64,000 nucleotides of DNA from assembly GCA_037190845.1 (NCBI GenBank), contig JBBCJI010000005.1:248001-312000 (forward strand), given 5' to 3'. The stretch is from JBEBVQ01 sp037190845. GTDB taxonomy: Bacteria; Bacteroidota; Bacteroidia; Chitinophagales; Chitinophagaceae. The first letter of the stretch is position 1, and each line of letters begins with the position of its first letter. The notes beneath the pieces are model-generated. The model was not told the origin of the DNA. It ran no database searches and saw only the letters and a list, made by a program, of their open reading frames with translations. Positions 27,501 through 34,710 of this stretch are shown piece by piece. The translations under genes were made by a program, and so were the position numbers.

Positions 27501-27955
27501 TTATCGAAGAACTGACCGATCTTGTAGAAGAGGCGGTCTATACTGAATTTGATCGTATTACCGAACGGGGTGGTGTGCTGGGCGCCATGGAAACCATGTA
27601 CCAGCGCGGTAAGATCCAGGAAGAAAGTCTTTATTACGAAACACTGAAGCATACCGGTGAATTCCCGATCATCGGAGTAAATACATTTTTAAGTTCTAAG
27701 GGATCTCCTACGGTTATTCCCAGAGAAGTGATCCGGTCTACCACAGAAGAAAAAGAATTTCAGATACAGACTGTGCAGCATTTGTGGAAGAGAAGCGGAG
27801 ATAGGGGGCAGGAGATGTTACGGCGCCTGCAACAGGTGGCAATCACAAATGGTAATATTTTTGATGAACTTATGGAAACGGTGAAGTATTGTTCGCTGGG
27901 ACAGATCACGCAGGCTCTTTTTGAAGTTGGCGGGCAGTACCGGAGGAATATGTAA
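24545..27955 (+). CDS. icmF: Fused isobutyryl-CoA mutase (IcmF)
   Basis: Coenzyme B12-dependent radical mutase interconverting isobutyryl-CoA and butyryl-CoA, fused to its own G-protein chaperone. From the ATG at 24545 it has 1136 residues: a B12-binding domain (about 1-140; cobalt-ligand His20 within FDGHDAA), a MeaB-like GTPase (about 185-440; Walker A GTGGSGKSS near residue 200 and NKFDKRGAMDA), a linker, then the TIM-barrel mutase domain (about 540-1090). The fused order B12-GTPase-mutase is unique to IcmF. The frame is open to 24413, but the -7 box lies inside that stretch. A strong terminator follows at 27971. Confidence 0.95.
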   Translation: MYTPKNKIRIVTAASLFDGHDAAINIMRRIMQANGAEVIHLGHDRSVQEVVDCAIQEDANAIAMTSYQGGHVEYLKYMYDLLQQRNCGHIRIFAGGGGVILPDEIEELHTYGITKIYSPDDGRSMGLEGMIQDLLAKSDFPTGNQLNGEVGHITDRSARSVAQLISAVENFPDAAETKAMLKKINELAAVSEVPVLGITGTGGSGKSSLVDEIVRRYLLDFKEKTIGIISVDPSKRKTGGALLGDRIRMNAIRNERVYMRSMATRQSNLAVSRYIHDAVNILKAAQYDLIILETSGIGQSDTQITDYCDVSMYVMTPEYGAATQLEKIDMLDFADIVAVNKFDKRGAMDALRDVKKQFQRNHKLFDKNADDMPVFGSIASQFNDPGTNTLYRSLMDVIASKTGADLNSTFLASDELSEKIFIIPPARTRYLSEIAENNRAYDRRAGEQSVIAQKLFGIRKTIETIQQSGIEDCDRLCKELEEVYAKITLDIDPKNLELLKGWDAKKRQYQDEYYIFKVRDKELKIKTHTASLSHTQVPKVSVPKFEAWGEILKWALTENFPGEFPYAAGIYPFKREGEDPTRMFAGEGGPERTNKRFHYVSLGMPAKRLSTAFDSVTLYGQDPDHRPDIYGKIGNSGVSVPTLDDAKKLYSGFNLADPKTSVSMTINGPAPTITAFFMNAAVDQQCELYIKANGLEAEVQAKIETIYKEKGLPRPVYSASVGMGKPAGEGAGKLPEGNDGLGLMLLGVTGDQVLPADVYNKIKADTLKQVRGTVQADILKEDQAQNTCIFSTEFSLRVMGDVQQYFIDKGVRNFYSVSISGYHIAEAGANPISQLAFTISNGFTFVEYYLSRGMHIDDFAPNLSFFFSNGVDPEYSVIGRVARRIWAKAMKYKYGGNERSQMLKYHIQTSGRSLHAQEIDFNDIRTTLQALYAIYDNCNSLHTNAYDEAITTPTEESVRRAMAIQLIINKELGLAKNENPLQGSFIIEELTDLVEEAVYTEFDRITERGGVLGAMETMYQRGKIQEESLYYETLKHTGEFPIIGVNTFLSSKGSPTVIPREVIRSTTEEKEFQIQTVQHLWKRSGDRGQEMLRRLQQVAITNGNIFDELMETVKYCSLGQITQALFEVGGQYRRNM

Positions 27956-27970
27956 CCGGTAATAAAACAA

Positions 27971-28005
27971 ATCTCCCTGCCACTTCTTTCGAAGTGCAGG
28001 GAGAT
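27971..28005. terminator. Bidirectional terminator between icmF and the TonB receptor gene
   Basis: The ATCTCCCTGC(C)ACTTC stem pairs with GAAGTGCAGGGAGAT (15 bp, one bulged C, 4-nt loop). It sits between the convergent ends of the two genes. Confidence 0.8.
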
Positions 28006-28034
28006 GAAGTAAATGGAAACAAGGGTAAAAAAGA

Positions 28035-30623
28035 TCAGAGCGCATACCGCAGTGTTATACCATACGTCCTCGGGTCACCCAGTACGGATGCATACAGACC
28101 GGCATTACCGCCTGCTGCCAGTAATTGCTCATGGTAATTTTGATTCAACAGGTTACGGCCCCATGCATAAACCGAAAGACCGTGGCTGGCTTTAAAACCG
28201 ATCCTTCCGTTAAGCAGCGCATAACCATCAATATTCAGGACAGCTGAGGGAGTAGCGCTGGAGGAGAAAGAAGAACGGTAAAAGCCATCTAATGCAACAA
28301 AGAATCTGGAAGTATTACCCAGAAATGTCGCTGGTGTGCTGAACTCACCACCCAATGATCCTGACCATTTGGATATACCCGGGAGAGCGCCGCCTGAAAC
28401 ATCTTTAAAGGCAACCTGCTGGTTCTGCTCATTGGTTGCTCCCGTTTCTTCCAGCGGCAAAGGAGCGTTTGTAAACTTCTTATACTTGCCATCGGTATAA
28501 GCAAGAGCGCCATAGAAGGAGAAGTTTCTGTTTGCACGGTAGTTGGCATCTATTTCCAGGCCATGTACATTCACCTTGTCTGCATTTGCAATATAGCCCC
28601 TGTTAACTCCTAACTGGGCTGCCTGGACGTTCGTCTGGTAATCCCTGATATCGGAATTGTGGAAGGTTACATTGAAGATGAGGTTATTTGTTAGTGTTGT
28701 CTTTATGCCGAGTTCATAATGCACGGTATATTCAGGGCGTATTACAGCCACGGTGCTATCCGGCCTTCCGCCAACATTTGGCAGACCCGCCACGTTCACC
28801 GCTACAGGTTTGTAGCTGGTAGAATATGTGGCATATGCATTCATCTTCCTGTTCGGTCTGTATGCCACTGTTAGCTGGTAGGTGAAATTGGTTTCATCAG
28901 CAGTAGCTGTATATGCCTGACTGGAGTAAACGCCATTTTTAATACTCTGCAGTGTAGCTTTGTCCTCGGCCGAGCCGTTATAAAGGTCAATGTTCAATCC
29001 GCCGGATGCAACACGATTATAGTCTGCCTCTTTTTTATCGTAATTCAAACGGATGCCAGGCAGCACATGCAGCCCCTTTATCACTTCCCAATCTGCATTG
29101 GCAAATACTGCCGCACTTACTGACCTGATGGAAGCTGTTGTTGCAATGCCGTACCCTTCAAGTAAACCGGGTGTTGTCCATAAGCTGCTTGTTGAGCTTT
29201 GAGAAAAACGCCATTGGGCAGGCCCTGATTCCTCTGTACCGTTTGTCTTTACTTCCTGTCCGAGCGCAAACAAACCGATTACACCACTTAGTTTGGAAGA
29301 TATATCACCGGCATAACGTAATTCCTGTGACCAGTTCCTGTGCCTGGACGGGTTTTGTGATTTTGTCAATGACGGCAAACCGGTAAAGTCACGGTCATTG
29401 GAAGGATCCCAATCCCAGTAGCGCCATGCAGTAGTGGATGTCAGTGTGCCGGGCCCGAGTTTTATATCTGCGTTCAATGATACACCACCGAGATCATTAC
29501 CTGAACGCCAGGGAACATCCTGATCAACTACTCTGTCAAAAGCATTCAGACTTGGTAACTGATAACCCAGATCAGATGTGATGGCGCCGAACTGGCGGTA
29601 ACCTGCCCTTTGCGTTACGGCTACTCCTGCCGGTACCTGCGCATATCCTACAGGTCGCTGGCGGCTCAGGTCGCCGGCGACAGTGATGGCAATATCATTC
29701 GTCGGCTTATATAATATCTGCCCTTTAAATCCAAGGTTGTTGATATCATTGATATACGTGCTTGTATACTGATTGTACACAGTGCCGTCACGCTGTGTGC
29801 CGGAGAAAGAAAAACGCCCTGCTATTTTTTTGGAAAAAGGGCCTGTAACTGACGCTTTAGCCTGCACGAAGCCATAGTTTCCGTAGCTGGTTTCAAATGT
29901 AGCGCCGGGTTTAAAGCTGGGCTTTCGTGTGGTAATGCTGATAGCCCCGGAAGTGGTGTTCTTTCCGAACAGTGTTCCCTGCGGTCCGCGCAATACTTCG
30001 ATTTGTTCCACATCTAAAAAGTCAAGTGTTGCAACAGCGGGCCGGGCAATATATACGCCGTCAATGTAGAAACCCACACCCGGATCCAGGCCGTCATTGG
30101 TGAGCCCAAATGGTGAACCTATGCCGCGGATGTTAATACCCGTATTACGGGGGTTGGACGAGTATAGTTGTACAGTGGGAACAACTTCTTTTATACGGTT
30201 TACTGTAAAAGCGCCCGCATCGTCGATCTGACCACCGCCTACCACCGAGATCGGGATCGGCACATCCTGTGCCGCCTCACTGCGGCGCCGGGCAGTAACG
30301 GCCACTTCGGATAACTGGCGGTCCCTGCTGAGTACAATCTCCAGTGGCGCATCGGGCCATACTTGTATCAGGAACTCCCGGTAGACAAAGCCCGCTGAAG
30401 ACACCGCCAGGGTAAACGGCGGATCCTGATCCGCTATAAGCGAAAAAGCGCCTGAGGCATCAGTGACCGTACCGATACCGGTACCTTTTATGATTATGGT
30501 AGCGTGTACCACCGCTTCATTTTGTTCATTAAAAATATGTCCGTTTAATACAACCGGATCGTTTGACTGGGCAAATGTCAGGAATGGCGCTATTACGCCT
30601 AAAAGCATAAGTATTTTTTTCAT
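28035..30623 (-). CDS. TonB-dependent outer membrane receptor
   Basis: 862 residues from the ATG at 30623 (the frame is open to 30668). A signal peptide (MKKILMLLGVIAPFLTFAQ) is followed by a CarboxypepD-regulatory-like domain (about 22-95), a plug domain (about 105-225; INIRGIGSPFGL, GVYIARP, VEVLRGPQGTLFGKNTTSG-type text) and a 22-strand barrel ending TYGITLRYAL. No SusD-like partner, FecI/FecR pair or TonB gene is adjacent. The upstream region contains a 9-bp inverted repeat (30837-30861) that could be an operator. The ligand is unknown; proximity to the B12-dependent icmF hints at but does not show cobalamin uptake, and I saw no cobalamin riboswitch. Confidence 0.92.
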   Translation of the reverse strand: MKKILMLLGVIAPFLTFAQSNDPVVLNGHIFNEQNEAVVHATIIIKGTGIGTVTDASGAFSLIADQDPPFTLAVSSAGFVYREFLIQVWPDAPLEIVLSRDRQLSEVAVTARRRSEAAQDVPIPISVVGGGQIDDAGAFTVNRIKEVVPTVQLYSSNPRNTGINIRGIGSPFGLTNDGLDPGVGFYIDGVYIARPAVATLDFLDVEQIEVLRGPQGTLFGKNTTSGAISITTRKPSFKPGATFETSYGNYGFVQAKASVTGPFSKKIAGRFSFSGTQRDGTVYNQYTSTYINDINNLGFKGQILYKPTNDIAITVAGDLSRQRPVGYAQVPAGVAVTQRAGYRQFGAITSDLGYQLPSLNAFDRVVDQDVPWRSGNDLGGVSLNADIKLGPGTLTSTTAWRYWDWDPSNDRDFTGLPSLTKSQNPSRHRNWSQELRYAGDISSKLSGVIGLFALGQEVKTNGTEESGPAQWRFSQSSTSSLWTTPGLLEGYGIATTASIRSVSAAVFANADWEVIKGLHVLPGIRLNYDKKEADYNRVASGGLNIDLYNGSAEDKATLQSIKNGVYSSQAYTATADETNFTYQLTVAYRPNRKMNAYATYSTSYKPVAVNVAGLPNVGGRPDSTVAVIRPEYTVHYELGIKTTLTNNLIFNVTFHNSDIRDYQTNVQAAQLGVNRGYIANADKVNVHGLEIDANYRANRNFSFYGALAYTDGKYKKFTNAPLPLEETGATNEQNQQVAFKDVSGGALPGISKWSGSLGGEFSTPATFLGNTSRFFVALDGFYRSSFSSSATPSAVLNIDGYALLNGRIGFKASHGLSVYAWGRNLLNQNYHEQLLAAGGNAGLYASVLGDPRTYGITLRYAL

Positions 30624-30836
30624 TATAATGTGTTTGGGGATTATAATAATTAGATAATGAGGCTGCATATTGATATATACAGACTAATGCAATAATAAAA
30701 TGTGTAAATTCAGGGAATCAACAACAACAGCAATAACGACAACATCGCGGTTGAGAAAAGCGGAAACACGATTGCGGAGAAAATAAAAAGTATTTCATGT
30801 GCCTGTAAATTCAGCGCGAAGATAAATACATTTTCA

Positions 30837-30861
30837 TAAGTCTACCAAATTTGTAGACTTA
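30837..30861. promoter_or_regulatory. Perfect 9-bp inverted repeat upstream of the TonB receptor gene
   Basis: TAAGTCTAC-7 nt-GTAGACTTA, 214 nt before the receptor ATG, in an AT-rich stretch and followed by a T/A-rich run. It looks like a dimeric repressor or activator operator; it could also be a small hairpin. The rest of 30624-30836 shows nothing else I can name. Confidence 0.45.
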
Positions 30862-30888
30862 TTTTTTTAAATTTTTTTCAGGAGTGAT

Positions 30889-31145
30889 TATATCAAGCAC
30901 TGTTGTCCGGAAAAAATCAAGAGAACGTCTGTAATCCATATCCGCAGACAATTCCGGTCATTTTATAAACAGGGGGACTTGCTTTTGACAGAAACAGGAG
31001 CATATAGCGCTGATGATTGCCTGCACGACACCACGATGTCATCCTTCCTTCGTCAGCATGACAAATGTCTCTTAAACGGACGATGTACAACAAACGTTAC
31101 CAGTTACGGATAAGCTTGATTTTCCGGACAACAGTGTATATCAAG
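30889..31145. repeat. ~257-bp element with inverted ends; contains a copy of the 105-bp repeat
   Basis: The left end has CACTGTTGTCCGGAAAAAAT; the right end (31115-31145) has GATTTTCCGGACAACAGTG, an inverted match of about 20 nt with a 2-nt gap. The inner part 31037-31145 matches 688-790 in the same orientation. A MITE-like unit with no coding capacity. Confidence 0.5.
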
Positions 31146-31227
31146 TCTTATTTCTGATGGAGCATGGTAAGCCTGCTATCTTTTACAGAATGTATTTTAA
31201 CTATCTGAAAATAAAGGATAACCATCG

Positions 31228-31374
31228 TTACGCCAGCAAAGTTTCTGCGGGGATGCGCAGGTGATGATACAGGGCTTTGATCATTTTCAGCGTGAGCGGA
31301 CGTTGCCTGTTCAATACTTCCGACACTCTGTTTATGTGGCCCCTTCCGGGGAAATAACAGACCGCCGGTGACAG
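31228..31374 (-). pseudogene. C-terminal remnant of a HigA-type HTH antitoxin
   Basis: The frame ending at 31228 reads GHINRVSEVLNRQRPLTLKM, then IKALYHHLRIPAETLLA and stop. This is the recognition-helix region and C-terminus of the XRE/HigA-type antitoxins common in this phylum (pattern NRVSEVLN-x-KRPLTLxMI). A partly recognisable segment LSPAVCYFPGRG precedes it. No start, no N-terminal half and no HigB toxin are present; the remnant sits directly after plsX on the same strand. Confidence 0.65.
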
Positions 31375-31451
31375 GTAATTTATTACCCGGTAAAAAACAG
31401 GAGAAGGACAATAAGCTGTAAAATGTGTGTGGAATTTCCTCGCAGCCGTGT

Positions 31452-32411
31452 TTACGGGCGCACTGCGGCAAACTGTTGTTGTTTGAAGGCGTTCATCAGA
31501 TTGGACTGAACGATCCTGTAGGCCATGTCAATCATATTTTTGAAGGCGATCGCATGAGAAATACCGTGGCCTATGATTACAGGTTCATTAATGCCAAGAA
31601 TAGGTGTGCCGCCGTAGATCTCGTAATTGAAATTATTAAGGAATGAATCGGACAGTCCCCGTTTTTCGCTGAAAATATGGTATATGGATTCTGCAAGCTT
31701 CAGCACTACGTTGCCGACGAAACCTTCGCAAACAATTACATCACATTTGTTGAGAAATACATCACGGCCTTCTATATTGCCAATGAAATTGATCTGTGTA
31801 TCTTCTTTCAGCAGGGGATAAGTGGCCTGGGCCAGCAGGTTGCCCTTACCTTCTTCTTCTCCGATATTCAGCAGTCCTACACGCGGCGTTTCCACCCCGG
31901 CTACATGCTGCATATATAGTGATCCCAGTTGGGCGAACTGTACCAATTGTTCCGGTTTGCAGTCGGCATTGGCGCCTACATCAAGCAGGAGGTTGAAACG
32001 ACCATCCTCACGAGGGATCGGCGATGCGATAGTAGGGCGGGAGATACCCTCTATGTTTTTTACGGAATACATGGCGCCGACCATCATGGCACCCGTATTG
32101 CCGGCACTGATAAAAGCATCGGTTTTCTGTAACGTGAGCATACCAAAGCCTTTGGCAATGCTGGAGTCCGGCTTTTCCTTCAAGGCTTTGGTCGGATGCT
32201 CATCCATACCGATAACCTGACCTGCCTCCACGAGCGTATACCGGTGATGGTAGGCATCAAGCAGGGACAGATAAGGAGCCGCCAGCCTGGCATCTCCGAT
32301 CAATAAGAGATGAATGGCAGGGTCAGTGACCTGCTCCAGGAAAAGCGCAACGCCTTTAATAGCTTCAGCAGGGGCATAATCCCCGCCCATGATGTCAAGC
32401 GCGATCTTCAT
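31452..32411 (-). CDS. plsX: Phosphate acyltransferase PlsX
   Basis: Makes acyl-phosphate from acyl-ACP for the PlsY step of phospholipid synthesis. 319 residues, standard length. Conserved blocks are MKIALDIMGGDYAPAEAIKG, TDAFISAGNTGAMM near residue 97, LLDVGANADCKPEQL, the long LNIGEEEGKGN segment and the YGGTPILGINEPVIIGHG segment. It is the last gene of the DUF177-rpmF-plsX set, the usual arrangement in many bacteria. Confidence 0.97.
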   Translation of the reverse strand: MKIALDIMGGDYAPAEAIKGVALFLEQVTDPAIHLLLIGDARLAAPYLSLLDAYHHRYTLVEAGQVIGMDEHPTKALKEKPDSSIAKGFGMLTLQKTDAFISAGNTGAMMVGAMYSVKNIEGISRPTIASPIPREDGRFNLLLDVGANADCKPEQLVQFAQLGSLYMQHVAGVETPRVGLLNIGEEEGKGNLLAQATYPLLKEDTQINFIGNIEGRDVFLNKCDVIVCEGFVGNVVLKLAESIYHIFSEKRGLSDSFLNNFNYEIYGGTPILGINEPVIIGHGISHAIAFKNMIDMAYRIVQSNLMNAFKQQQFAAVRP

Positions 32412-32435
32412 TGACGCTTCAGGTCTGGAATTTCG

Positions 32436-32648
32436 TTATTGGTTTTGGCCTTCTGCAGCAGCAGCCGGATTTTTGTCCATTACTACTCTTCCACGGTAAT
32501 AGAGCTTACCTTCCACCCAGTGCGCGCGGTGGCGCAGATGGCTTTCACCGGTTACCGGGTCAATGCTCCAGGTAGCAGCTACAGCCTTATAATGTGTGCG
32601 GCGCTTGGCTCCGCGTTGTTGCGAGTGACGACGTTTCGGATTCGGCAT
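32436..32648 (-). CDS. rpmF: Ribosomal protein L32
   Basis: 70-residue component of the large ribosomal subunit. The family start MPNPKRRHSQQRGAKRRTHY is clear. The four zinc cysteines of some L32 forms are absent, as in many Bacteroidota. It lies between the DUF177 gene (28-nt gap) and plsX (24-nt gap) in one transcript. Confidence 0.96.
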   Translation of the reverse strand: MPNPKRRHSQQRGAKRRTHYKAVAATWSIDPVTGESHLRHRAHWVEGKLYYRGRVVMDKNPAAAAEGQNQ

Positions 32649-32676
32649 CTTATTGGCTTTTAAATTAGATTAATAT

Positions 32677-33225
32677 TTATTTTTTCTTGTTTTCCTTCAG
32701 GGCTTTCAACCCATTCCATATATCATTGCCTGCAGTTTCATCCGGCTCGGATAAACGGCTCAGCAACTTCAACGTTTCGGGATTACATCCCGGTATGCCA
32801 TCCGGCGTATCCGGATGTAGCCGCTGCAAGGGTACGCTCAGCATAATAAACTCGTACAGCCATTTGCTAATGTCTATTACGGTTTCATTACGGGGGATAA
32901 ATACGACATCGGCATCTTCATCCGCTTCTGCGGCATCTTCCCCGGCGAGCTTGATCAGTAACTTGAACTCATCCCACAATGCGAGGGAAAAATCATCACC
33001 GCAACGGTCACAAGGCACAATGGCCGTTCCGTCAACATCAAAATGCAGCAGGAAAAAACCGTTTTTCTTATCGAAATTCAGTATAATCCTTGCTGAAAGA
33101 TCTTTAATATCTCCGGTTGTGCTTCCATGCGCCTGTATGAACTGGTAATCAATATCATACCGGAACTCATGCATGCCAACCTTCAACCCCTGCCAGGCGA
33201 TTTCAAATTCCCGGTTGTATTTCAT
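32677..33225 (-). CDS. DUF177/YceD family protein
   Basis: 182 residues. The recognisable part is IVPCDRCGDDFSLALWDEFK (first CxxC, near residue 90) and the acidic DVVFIPRNETVIDISKWLYE stretch; the second CxxC is replaced by PGCNPE. YceD proteins are encoded beside rpmF throughout bacteria and are linked to 23S rRNA accumulation. First gene of the plsX operon, with a perfect -7 box 49 nt upstream. Confidence 0.9.
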   Translation of the reverse strand: MKYNREFEIAWQGLKVGMHEFRYDIDYQFIQAHGSTTGDIKDLSARIILNFDKKNGFFLLHFDVDGTAIVPCDRCGDDFSLALWDEFKLLIKLAGEDAAEADEDADVVFIPRNETVIDISKWLYEFIMLSVPLQRLHPDTPDGIPGCNPETLKLLSRLSEPDETAGNDIWNGLKALKENKKK

Positions 33226-33274
33226 ATCCAGTCCTCTGTTTTACAGATCCGGCTCAAAAAGCAATAACGGGGTG

Positions 33275-33282
33275 CAAAGTTA
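33275..33282 (-). promoter_or_regulatory. -7 box TAACTTTG for DUF177-rpmF-plsX
   Basis: It reads CAAAGTTA on the plus strand, 49 nt before the ATG at 33225. Confidence 0.55.
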
Positions 33283-33298
33283 CAACCATTTATTGGTT

Positions 33299-34198
33299 TT
33301 AAAGCAATTTATTTCGTTTTAATAAAAATGCATGCAGTACCTGTTCTACCGGCTCGCTCAGATCTACCGGAACCCGGTCTATACGGTACTGGTGGCAACG
33401 CTGGGCTACCATTTTCCGGAATTCATTTATATGCGTTATGTACTGTTCCTTAACCTGCTGTGTCTGTATCCGGACTTTTTCGCCGCTTTCCATATCCACA
33501 AATTCATAAGGTCGTTGCTCAAAATCAAATGCCAGTTCCTGCTTCCCGTCCTGAATGTGAAACAGGATCACTTCGTGCTTATTATAACGCAGGTGCTGCA
33601 GGGCGGAAAATAAAGATTCCACATGCTCCGCATCATCCATCATGTCACTGAATATTACAATCAGCGAACGTTTGTGCATCCTTTCCGCAACAAGATGAAG
33701 CGCTGCCGCTGCATTGGTTTGTTTGCCCGGAGTGCTGCGCAACACCTGATCCAATTGATGTGTGAGCATACGGTAGTGGCTTTGTGCAGAGCGGCATTCC
33801 GAAAAATAATGCAACTGTTCGTCAAACAACGCCAGCGAAGCTGCGTCAAGTTGTCTTTTAAGTAATTGCAGTAAAGATGCAGCAGACAGGCAGGCAAACT
33901 GTAGCTTATTGAGTCGGGCCGCATTCTCCGGGAAGTGCATGGATGCAGAGGTGTCTATTACCATACAGCAACGCAAGTTGGTTTCTTCTTCGAAGCGTTT
34001 TACAAACAATTTATTGGTACGGCCGTATACACGCCAGTCTATGTGCCGGAGCGGATCGCCCTGGTTGTACAGGCGGTGTTCGGCAAACTCAACGGAGAAG
34101 CCGTGAAAAGGACTTTTGTGCAGGCCGATGATAAAGCCCTCTACTACCTGTCGGGCGACTAACTCAAGATTTTCCAGTAAGGTTTGCGGAAGAATCAT
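33299..34198 (-). CDS. DUF58 (VWA-like) domain protein
   Basis: 299 residues. The DUF58 signature, here HIDWRVYGRTNKLFVKRFEE, lies near residue 55. A von Willebrand A-like fold follows, with a MIDAS start MVIDTSASM near residue 80 and IVIFSDMMDD near 175. DUF58 proteins usually work with a MoxR AAA+ ATPase and BatA/BatB membrane proteins in envelope stress tolerance. No such partners are adjacent, so this is a stand-alone copy. Confidence 0.88.
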   Translation of the reverse strand: MILPQTLLENLELVARQVVEGFIIGLHKSPFHGFSVEFAEHRLYNQGDPLRHIDWRVYGRTNKLFVKRFEEETNLRCCMVIDTSASMHFPENAARLNKLQFACLSAASLLQLLKRQLDAASLALFDEQLHYFSECRSAQSHYRMLTHQLDQVLRSTPGKQTNAAAALHLVAERMHKRSLIVIFSDMMDDAEHVESLFSALQHLRYNKHEVILFHIQDGKQELAFDFEQRPYEFVDMESGEKVRIQTQQVKEQYITHINEFRKMVAQRCHQYRIDRVPVDLSEPVEQVLHAFLLKRNKLL

Positions 34199-34270
34199 GT
34201 ACGGGCTATATTAACGCTAAACACTCAATTCTATTAATGATCAGCATTAAAGATAGGGATTTAATGCGCT

Positions 34271-34351
34271 AATTTGAAAATTTGAAAATGAAACAATAAA
34301 AGTGGAAAATATGGGCATTTTCAAATTATCTCATTTCCAAATTTTCAAATT
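34271..34351. repeat. Near-perfect 21-bp TTGAAAAT inverted repeat
   Basis: The left arm 34271-34291 (AATTTGAAAATTTGAAAATG, then A) pairs with 34331-34351 at 20 of 21 positions around a 39-nt centre. It lies between two divergent genes, so it is not a simple terminator. Confidence 0.6.
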
Positions 34352-34429
34352 AAAACCCTGTATTTGGGTATTTAGATTTTTACTATTACCTTCAACCGAT
34401 CAATGTCCCCAAGCCAAAATTATTACCAG

Positions 34430-34681
34430 ATGAAACACCGCAATACACTTCTACTGACGGTCTTGCTTTTCATTGTTACTGCCGGAATGACATCCTGCGT
34501 AAGGGATTACATATGTCAGTGTGAGATCAAATACAGCGGACAGCCAGGGCTGCCGGATTCCACAATACGTAGCTATACGGTGCGTGATACTAAGAAAAAC
34601 GCCAGATCCCTCTGCGAACAAAACTCTTTCTCGGACCAGGACGGTGATATCAAGACAGACGAAGTGTGCAAGCTTTATTAA
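34430..34681 (+). CDS. Small lipoprotein, function unknown
   Basis: 83 residues from the ATG at 34430. The signal sequence MKHRNTLLLTVLLFIVTAGM is followed by lipobox TSC. The mature part has four more cysteines (ICQCEIKY, SLCEQN, EVCKLY), suggesting two disulfides. I recognise no family. It lies 29 nt before a MauE/thioredoxin-like membrane protein that could handle its disulfides. An ATG at 34403 is in frame but would bury the signal peptide. Confidence 0.65.
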   Translation: MKHRNTLLLTVLLFIVTAGMTSCVRDYICQCEIKYSGQPGLPDSTIRSYTVRDTKKNARSLCEQNSFSDQDGDIKTDEVCKLY

Positions 34682-34710
34682 AATAATAGGGCGTCTTTAC
34701 AAGTAATTAC

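Noticed and set aside
30624..30890. Cobalamin riboswitch upstream of the TonB receptor gene
   Set aside because: I looked for the conserved B12-box text on the minus strand and did not find it; only a small dyad is present.
31148..31471. 107-codon minus-strand frame after plsX
   Set aside because: It is the wrong frame across the antitoxin remnant; the recognisable HTH text is in the neighbouring frame.
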